Shown here piece after piece: positions 6,733 to 10,787 of a stretch of 10,787 bases of DNA (positions within the stretch are counted from its first letter, which is position 1; the number at the start of each line of letters is the position of its first letter). A model generated the notes under the pieces. The model was not told where the DNA came from. It saw nothing but the letters and a program-made list of their open reading frames with translations, and made no database searches. Location of the stretch: contig CAKRTY010000029.1 in assembly GCA_934402125.1 (NCBI GenBank), positions 1-10,787 on the forward strand. Direction: 5' to 3'. The stretch is from an uncultured Anaerosacchariphilus sp. GTDB taxonomy: Bacteria > Bacillota > Clostridia > Lachnospirales > Lachnospiraceae. A program made the translations under genes and the position numbers.

Positions 6733-6786
6733 CGCAGTGCTAACGCTCGATTTTGCTTCGCAGTGCACGCTCGATTTTGCTTCGCA
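6733..6786. repeat. Short tandem repeat, 24-26 base unit, two copies plus a fragment
   Basis: The unit begins CGCAGTGC, continues ACGCTCGATTTTGCTT, and occurs at 6733-6758 (with an extra TA) and 6759-6782, followed by CGCA. A perfect 20-base direct repeat lies at 6743-6762 and 6767-6786. Each unit contains GCTTCGC, which reads GCGAAGC on the minus strand; a third copy is at 6803-6809. It occupies most of the leader just upstream of the gatC ribosome site. Confidence 0.85.
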
Positions 6787-6814
6787 AAACCTCGCTTTAC
6801 GGGCTTCGCCCTAT

Positions 6815-6874
6815 AGCCTGCCATAAAAAATCATTGCTTCCTGCAAGCAGGCGCGCTGTTTTTTATGGCAGGCT
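6815..6874. repeat. 60-bp palindromic element with 16-bp perfect inverted repeats (possible terminator or small dispersed repeat)
   Basis: AGCCTGCCATAAAAAA (6815-6830) is the exact reverse complement of 6859-6874. The 28-base centre contains a smaller CCTG/CAGG hairpin (6840-6843 with 6848-6851). It lies 20 bases after the aspS stop. The T-run is inside the stem rather than after it, so it is not a textbook terminator. It could attenuate transcription from aspS into gatCAB or be a small repetitive element. Confidence 0.7.
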
Positions 6875-6893
6875 GCACTGCTCATTGCTAACG

Positions 6894-8225
6894 CTAAGGC
6901 TCTAACCTGCTTAAATCTCTCGGGAACAGCGTGGTCTCCCGCACGTTGTCCTCGCCCACCAGCTTCATCGTCAGACGCTCCAGACCGATGCCCAGGCCTC
7001 CATGGGGCGGCATTCCGTATTTGAAGGTATCCAGGTACTGCTCCATTCCTTCCTCCGTCATTCCTCTGGCCGCGATTTTATCCAGCAACATCCGGTAATC
7101 ATGGATACGCTGGCCGCCCGTGGTAATCTCCAGGCCGTCGAACAAAAGGTCAAAGCTTAAGGTGAACTTCGGGTCTGCCGGATCATCCATGGCGTAGAAG
7201 GGGCGCTTCTTCGAGGGGTAATGGGTCACAAATACAAAATCAGCTCCGTACTCTTCCTTGAAATACCGTCCAATCAGCACTTCCTCCTCCGGCTCCAGGT
7301 CGTAGGGGTTACGGATCCGGTGGCCGTATTTTTCAGAAGCCAGACGCTTGGCTTCGTCGAAGCGGACCGCAGGAATCCGGTCTGCCTTCGGAAGCGTAAT
7401 GCCGAGAAGCTGAAGCTCCGGCGCGTAATCCGTCTCCAGCATTTTCAGCATATACTGCAGAAATCCGGTTTCCATCGCCATGATATCCTCAAAGCTGTCG
7501 ATAAAGCCCATCTCAAAATCCAGGCTGGTGTACTCATTCAGGTGACGCTTGGTGTTGTGCTTCTCTGCCCGGAATACCGGACCGGTCTCAAATACCCGGT
7601 CAAACACGCCTACCATCATCTGCTTATAAAACTGGGGGCTCTGTGCCAGCACTGCCGGATGATGGAAGTAATCCAGACGGAACAGGTTGGAACCGCCCTC
7701 GGCTCCCCTGGCTCCAATCTTCGGCGTGTGAATCTCTGTAAAGCCCTGGCTGTAAAGGAAATCACGGAAGGCTCTCACCACGCCCTCCTGAATCCGGAAT
7801 TTGGCACGCTCCCGGACGTTGCGCAGAGAAATGGATCTTCGGTTCAGCTTTGCCTCCAGAGAGGTGTTCATCTTCCACTTGGCTATGGGCAGCGGCATGG
7901 GCGCAGCCGGCTCAGACACTACAGTAAGTCCGGTCAGCCGAAGCTCCACGCCCCGGGGCGCGCGCTCTTCCTTACGAATCACACCCTCCGCCACAATTCC
8001 GGAGGCTTCCTTCAGGGTCTTCCAGTCAAACTCTGTGACGCCCTCCTCGAAAACACACTGCAGCAGCCCTTCCCTCCGTCTCAAAATCAGAAAAGCCACC
8101 TCGCCCATGTCACGGATGGTATGGACGGTTCCTTCAATCTTCACGGTTTTGCCTTCCATGCCCTCTGCGGTCACGTCAGCCAGAGTAACGGTTTCCTTTT
8201 CTTTTACGCCTGTCATAAATTCCAT
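6894..8225 (-). CDS. aspS: Aspartyl-tRNA synthetase, archaeal type (probably acting on tRNA-Asn)
   Basis: A class II synthetase of 443 residues. An N-terminal OB-fold anticodon-binding domain (about 13-110) is followed by the catalytic core. Motif 2 is FETGPVFRAEKHNTKRHLNEY and motif 3 is GGLGIGLERLTM. It lacks the large insertion of the bacterial AspRS (about 590 residues), so it is of the archaeal/eukaryotic short type. H35 (GTVHTIRDMG) and P90 (ERAPRGVEL) match, from memory, the loop residues linked to relaxed tRNA-Asn recognition in archaeal non-discriminating AspRS. The neighbouring gatCAB supports a role in making Asp-tRNA-Asn for transamidation. Start: the frame is open to 8414, but that extension translates the T-box RNA. 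ATG 8225 has AGGAG 6 bases upstream. A hairpin (8278-8254) in the leader precedes the ribosome site. A second, bacterial-type aspS elsewhere in the genome is expected. Confidence 0.93.
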   Translation of the reverse strand: MEFMTGVKEKETVTLADVTAEGMEGKTVKIEGTVHTIRDMGEVAFLILRRREGLLQCVFEEGVTEFDWKTLKEASGIVAEGVIRKEERAPRGVELRLTGLTVVSEPAAPMPLPIAKWKMNTSLEAKLNRRSISLRNVRERAKFRIQEGVVRAFRDFLYSQGFTEIHTPKIGARGAEGGSNLFRLDYFHHPAVLAQSPQFYKQMMVGVFDRVFETGPVFRAEKHNTKRHLNEYTSLDFEMGFIDSFEDIMAMETGFLQYMLKMLETDYAPELQLLGITLPKADRIPAVRFDEAKRLASEKYGHRIRNPYDLEPEEEVLIGRYFKEEYGADFVFVTHYPSKKRPFYAMDDPADPKFTLSFDLLFDGLEITTGGQRIHDYRMLLDKIAARGMTEEGMEQYLDTFKYGMPPHGGLGIGLERLTMKLVGEDNVRETTLFPRDLSRLEP

Positions 8226-8305
8226 TCTGTTCTCCTGCCTTTCGAATATTTGCCCTCCGGAGCCTTTGCTCTTCCGGGGCATTTGTTTTTCCGGGGAGGG
8301 AATAT

Positions 8306-8348
8306 AAAAAACCCCGTCCCGGAATATTCCTATTCCGGGACGGGGTTT
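8306..8348 (-). terminator. T-box leader terminator hairpin
   Basis: An 18-bp perfect stem, AAACCCCGTCCCGGAATA (8348-8331) with its complement (8326-8309), carries a GGAA loop and six Ts at 8311-8306. It lies 18 bases after the T-box sequence, as expected for the terminator that competes with the antiterminator. Confidence 0.93.
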
Positions 8349-8584
8349 CAGATTCAACAGAAATCCCGCGGTACCACCCGCATTGAAATGTGTCCGCTCT
8401 TTCGTCAGGCTCACATTTCCTCTTTTATGCCCGTAACGTGGACAGCTCCGTACCGGCCTACGTCTGCTATCAGGTTCAGCCGATCTGCTCCCAAGTGTTC
8501 CCGCAATCTCCTCTTCCCAATGGCGCTCTCAGTCGGTGACGCCATATTCCTGTCGGCCTCTGAAGATCCGAGTCTTGTTCTTTG
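8306..8584 (-). promoter_or_regulatory. T-box riboswitch leader controlling aspS-gatCAB
   Basis: The minus-strand RNA shows the T-box layout in order. A Stem I region spans roughly 8580-8471, with conserved-looking GGGAACACTTGGGAGC at 8503-8488. A Stem II-like stretch GTAGGCCGG...CGTTACGG spans 8462-8431. A Stem III has GAAATGTG (8419-8412) pairing with CACATTTC (8392-8385). Then come the T-box sequence TGGTACCGCGG (8376-8366) and a terminator. Uncharged tRNA would pair its NCCA end with TGGT and favour the antiterminator, switching the operon on. The specifier is not certain; GAAC at 8477-8474 is the best candidate region and could be read as GAA (Glu) or AAC (Asn). Confidence 0.93.
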
Positions 8585-8590
8585 CATTTA

Positions 8591-8619
8591 CTTATAGTAT
8601 AATCATTTATAACTGTAAC
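8591..8619 (-). promoter_or_regulatory. Promoter of the T-box / aspS-gatCAB operon
   Basis: On the minus strand, -35 GTTACA (8619-8614), a 17-base spacer and -10 TATAAG (8596-8591) place the start near 8584, just before the T-box structure begins. The -35 lies within a 34-bp inverted repeat (8605-8638). Confidence 0.6.
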
Positions 8620-8638
8620 GTAGTGAACAGTTATAAAT
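8605..8638. repeat. Perfect 12-bp inverted repeat overlapping the operon promoter
   Basis: ATTTATAACTGT (8605-8616) and ACAGTTATAAAT (8627-8638) flank a 10-base centre AACGTAGTGA. The repeat covers the -35 region and spacer of the T-box promoter, so it could be an operator. On the plus strand it is followed by Ts (8638-8643), which also makes it terminator-like, but no plus-strand gene lies upstream in the window. Confidence 0.65.
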
Positions 8639-8795
8639 TTTTTATGCGAGAAATATAGCACAGTTTATTTTGGATTGCAAGACCTTTTTTCTGACATTTC
8701 TGATTTTTGTAAATTTTTGTGTCAGTCTTTTGTTCTGGCAAAATATTTTTCGCGGCAGCCATTTTACATTCTGTCTATTGGAGGAGTAACACATT

Positions 8796-9806
8796 ATGGA
8801 ACATCTGTATATCCCACCCGATTATAGTTCTGCGCTGGGACTCTACGACACCCAGGTCGCTATCAAAACAGTCAAGGACTTTTTCCAGCAGTCTCTGGCA
8901 GAGCAGCTTTATCTGCTGCGCGTATCTGCCCCGCTGTTCGTCACTCCGGAATCCGGTCTTAACGACAACCTGAACGGTGTGGAGCGCCCCGTTACCTTCG
9001 GCATCCGGGAGCAGAACGAGCGCCCGGCTGAAATCGTCCACTCTCTGGCCAAATGGAAGCGCAACGCCCTGAAGCAATACGGCTTTCACATCGGAGAAGG
9101 CCTCTACACCGACATGAGCGCTATCCGCCGGGACGAGGACACCGACAACATTCACTCCATTTACGTGGATCAGTGGGACTGGGAGAAAATCATTCTCAAG
9201 GAAGACCGCAATGTCGACTATCTGAAGGAAACGGTCCGCAAGGTTTATAAGGCCCTGAAAAAAACGGAAACCTATATGACCATCCGTTATGACTACATCG
9301 AGGAGCTTCTTCCCAAAGATATCTTCTTTATCACCACACAAGAGCTGGCGGATCGGTATCCGGATAAGACTCCCAAAGAGCGGGAGGATCTCATCACCCA
9401 GGAGAAGGGAGCTGTCTTCCTCATGGAAATCGGCGACAAGCTGGCCAATGGCGAGCCCCACGACGGCCGCGCCCCGGACTACGATGACTGGCATCTGAAC
9501 GGCGACATTCTCGTATGGTATCCGGTTCTGGGTCACGCTCTGGAGCTGTCCTCCATGGGTATCCGTGTGGACGAGGATTCCCTGGCCCGTCAGCTTGAGC
9601 TCTCCGGCTGCCAGGATCGGGCTAAGCTCCCCTTCCAGAAGGCAATTCTGGAAAAGAAGCTGCCTTATACCGTCGGCGGCGGAATCGGCCAATCCCGTAT
9701 CTGTATGTTTTATCTCCGCAAGGCCCATATCGGAGAGGTTCAGGTATCCATCTGGCCCGATGAGATTCGGGAAAAGTGCGCAAGATATGGCATTAATCTT
9801 CTGTAA
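8796..9806 (+). CDS. asnA: Aspartate-ammonia ligase (asparagine synthetase A)
   Basis: A cytoplasmic enzyme of 336 residues that makes asparagine from aspartate, ammonia and ATP. It is structurally related to the catalytic core of class II aspartyl-tRNA synthetases. Diagnostic blocks are LYLLRVSAPLFV (residues 38-49), GLNDNLNGVERPV (54-66), GFHIGEGLYTDMSAIRRDE (96-114), SIYVDQWDWEKII (121-133) and the motif-3-like GGGIGQSR (294-301). The length is close to that of E. coli AsnA (330). GGAGGAG at 8780-8786 precedes the ATG by 9 bases. The gene is divergent from the aspS-gatCAB operon across about 200 AT-rich bases. I could not pick a convincing promoter there and see no T-box on this side. A strong terminator follows, so it is monocistronic. 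It gives the cell free asparagine in parallel with the tRNA-dependent route. Confidence 0.97.
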   Translation: MEHLYIPPDYSSALGLYDTQVAIKTVKDFFQQSLAEQLYLLRVSAPLFVTPESGLNDNLNGVERPVTFGIREQNERPAEIVHSLAKWKRNALKQYGFHIGEGLYTDMSAIRRDEDTDNIHSIYVDQWDWEKIILKEDRNVDYLKETVRKVYKALKKTETYMTIRYDYIEELLPKDIFFITTQELADRYPDKTPKEREDLITQEKGAVFLMEIGDKLANGEPHDGRAPDYDDWHLNGDILVWYPVLGHALELSSMGIRVDEDSLARQLELSGCQDRAKLPFQKAILEKKLPYTVGGGIGQSRICMFYLRKAHIGEVQVSIWPDEIREKCARYGINLL

Positions 9807-9826
9807 AATAAGGTACTTGAAGTTTT

Positions 9827-9861
9827 AAAAAGAGACCGGCAACCCCCGCCGGTCTCTTTTT
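9827..9861. terminator. Bidirectional intrinsic terminator between asnA and the sugar kinase gene
   Basis: A 14-bp perfect stem, AAAAAGAGACCGGC (9827-9840) with GCCGGTCTCTTTTT (9848-9861), encloses the loop AACCCCC. A- and T-runs on opposite sides and its place between convergent genes indicate that it serves both. Confidence 0.93.
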
Positions 9862-9869
9862 CGTCATAG

Positions 9870-10772
9870 CTATCCCCAGTTTTTAATAGCTTCCACTTCA
9901 TCCCAGGTAGGAATTGACGGAGCCGCACCGGCTCTGGTTACCGCAATTGCGGATGCCCTGGACGCAATATCCATAGCCTGCTCTACAGATAATCCTTTCA
10001 CCAGACTCCCAATAAAAAATCCAGTAAAGGTATCTCCTGCCGCCGTTGTATCCACCGCTTTTACCCGATATGCTGACTGCTTAATTTTCTGCCTCTTATC
10101 TCCGTATATGGATCCTTGGCTTCCCAATGTCAAAACAAACTTCATTTCCGGAAAGCGTTTCAATAGCTTTTCCATCAGTACATCCCCGTCTGTCTCATCT
10201 GTACCTAAAATCTGTCCCGCTTCTACTTCATTCAACATAAGCAAATCTACCTTTTCCAAAGGTAATGCCAAAATCTTATCATTCATTGGAGAAGGATTTA
10301 ATACTATCCTCATTCCTTTTTTATGCGCTGTTTCCATGATATAAGCTAGTTCGCTAATCTCATTCTGTAAAATAATGTAATCTCCTGCTGAAAATTTTCC
10401 AATCACAGCATCTGCCTGTTCTCTGGTAACAGCCTGATTTGCGCCTCCATACAAAATAATACAATTGTCACCCTCTGCATCATTCTGAATAATAGCATTT
10501 CCGGAACGAACCTCCGTTAAAACTGCCACATTCTCTGTGTGAACCCCCACATCTCTCAACTGTTCCAACAAAAATTCGCCATCTCTTCCAACAGCTCCGG
10601 CATGATAGATTTCTACTCCTGCCTTCGCTAATGCTGTGGATTGATTTAGCCCTTTTCCACCGCTAAATACCTGAAGTCCCTGAGAAGAAATCGTTTCTCC
10701 CTTCTGCACAAAATGATCCACTTTATAAGTATAATCAATATTCAACGAACCAAAACATAATACCTTTTCCAT
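9870..10772 (-). CDS. PfkB / ribokinase-family carbohydrate kinase
   Basis: A 300-residue ATP-dependent sugar kinase of the ribokinase fold. The substrate-binding N11-x-D13 (GSLNIDYTY) and the first PfkB signature SGGKGLNQSTALAKAG (residues 37-52) are present. The second signature DTTAAGDTFTGFFIG holds the anion hole and the catalytic base D247. The GGKG-N pattern is closer to ribokinase than to fructokinase or phosphofructokinase, but the exact sugar is not determined. Start choice: ATG codons lie at 10781 and 10772. The visible GAGG (10787-10784) is only 2 bases from the first and 11 from the second, so 10772 is preferred; the window ends too soon to see the whole site. Composition is much lower in GC than its neighbours (for example 19 of 60 bases at 10261-10320), hinting at separate origin. 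Its operon partners upstream are out of view. Confidence 0.92.
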   Translation of the reverse strand: MEKVLCFGSLNIDYTYKVDHFVQKGETISSQGLQVFSGGKGLNQSTALAKAGVEIYHAGAVGRDGEFLLEQLRDVGVHTENVAVLTEVRSGNAIIQNDAEGDNCIILYGGANQAVTREQADAVIGKFSAGDYIILQNEISELAYIMETAHKKGMRIVLNPSPMNDKILALPLEKVDLLMLNEVEAGQILGTDETDGDVLMEKLLKRFPEMKFVLTLGSQGSIYGDKRQKIKQSAYRVKAVDTTAAGDTFTGFFIGSLVKGLSVEQAMDIASRASAIAVTRAGAAPSIPTWDEVEAIKNWG

Positions 10773-10787
10773 CTCCAACATTACCTC

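Noticed and set aside
6733..6786. CRISPR array
   Set aside because: Only two full units of 24-26 bases with no unique spacers between them; it is a tandem repeat.
8226..8414. N-terminal extension of the aspS frame (63 residues)
   Set aside because: It translates the T-box motif, the terminator stem and the leader; AGGAG is positioned for ATG 8225.
8488..8503. GAAC at 8500-8497 as the T-box specifier
   Set aside because: It lies in GGGAACACTTGGGAGC, which resembles the conserved distal part of Stem I rather than the specifier loop.
7221..8597. 458-codon plus-strand open frame
   Set aside because: Antisense to aspS and its T-box leader; no domain pattern.
8476..8661. Short minus-strand open frame (61 codons) in the aspS leader
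   Set aside because: It spans the promoter and T-box Stem I; no ribosome site was found and the structure explains the sequence.
8775..9728. 317-codon minus-strand open frame
   Set aside because: Antisense to asnA, which has a ribosome site and clear family motifs; the shadow has none.

Overview
The window looks like a chromosomal segment of a Gram-positive anaerobe of class Clostridia, most likely family Lachnospiraceae. This is inferred from a DUF6110 small protein next to a heavy-metal P-type ATPase, a T-box leader in front of an archaeal-type aspartyl-tRNA synthetase joined to gatCAB, strong AGGAGG ribosome sites, and many intrinsic terminators. Composition is moderately GC-rich except for the last gene, which is clearly AT-richer. 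No rRNA, tRNA, CRISPR array, transposase or phage gene was seen.

Layout, left to right. (1) Positions 1-700: the start of a heavy-metal P-type ATPase (minus strand, cut by the window edge) and a 95-codon DUF6110 protein just upstream of it, driven by a good promoter at 671-699. Two TTAG-N6-CTAA dyads, possible metalloregulator sites, lie in and just after this promoter. (2) 738-2072: truA (minus) and, divergently, an unrecognised plus-strand protein with one membrane segment, a Pro/Ala/Lys-rich linker and a C-terminal four-cysteine zinc-ribbon-like motif. (3) 2087-3476: a compact metal-dependent amidohydrolase (minus) back to back with a cold-shock protein gene (plus), each with its own recognisable promoter. 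(4) 3495-8619: a minus-strand transamidation operon. The order of transcription is T-box leader, aspS (archaeal-type AspRS), gatC, gatA, gatB. A repeat-rich 178-bp gap with a 16-bp inverted repeat separates aspS from gatC. (5) 8796-9861: asnA, asparagine synthetase, on the plus strand and divergent from the operon. (6) 9870-10772: a PfkB/ribokinase-family sugar kinase (minus).

How it works together. Regions 4 and 5 form an asparagine module. AspRS of this kind is expected to charge tRNA-Asn with aspartate, GatCAB then amidates it to Asn-tRNA-Asn (and Glu-tRNA-Gln to Gln-tRNA-Gln), and AsnA makes free asparagine. The T-box would turn the operon on when the sensed tRNA is uncharged. A GAAC tetranucleotide in its specifier region could be read as GAA (Glu) or AAC (Asn), reminiscent of the dual-tRNA T-box reported for the Clostridium acetobutylicum transamidation operon.

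I found no clearly novel multi-gene system. The items most worth checking are the T-box specifier, the paired dyads in front of the metal-ATPase operon, and the repeat/palindrome cluster between aspS and gatC.
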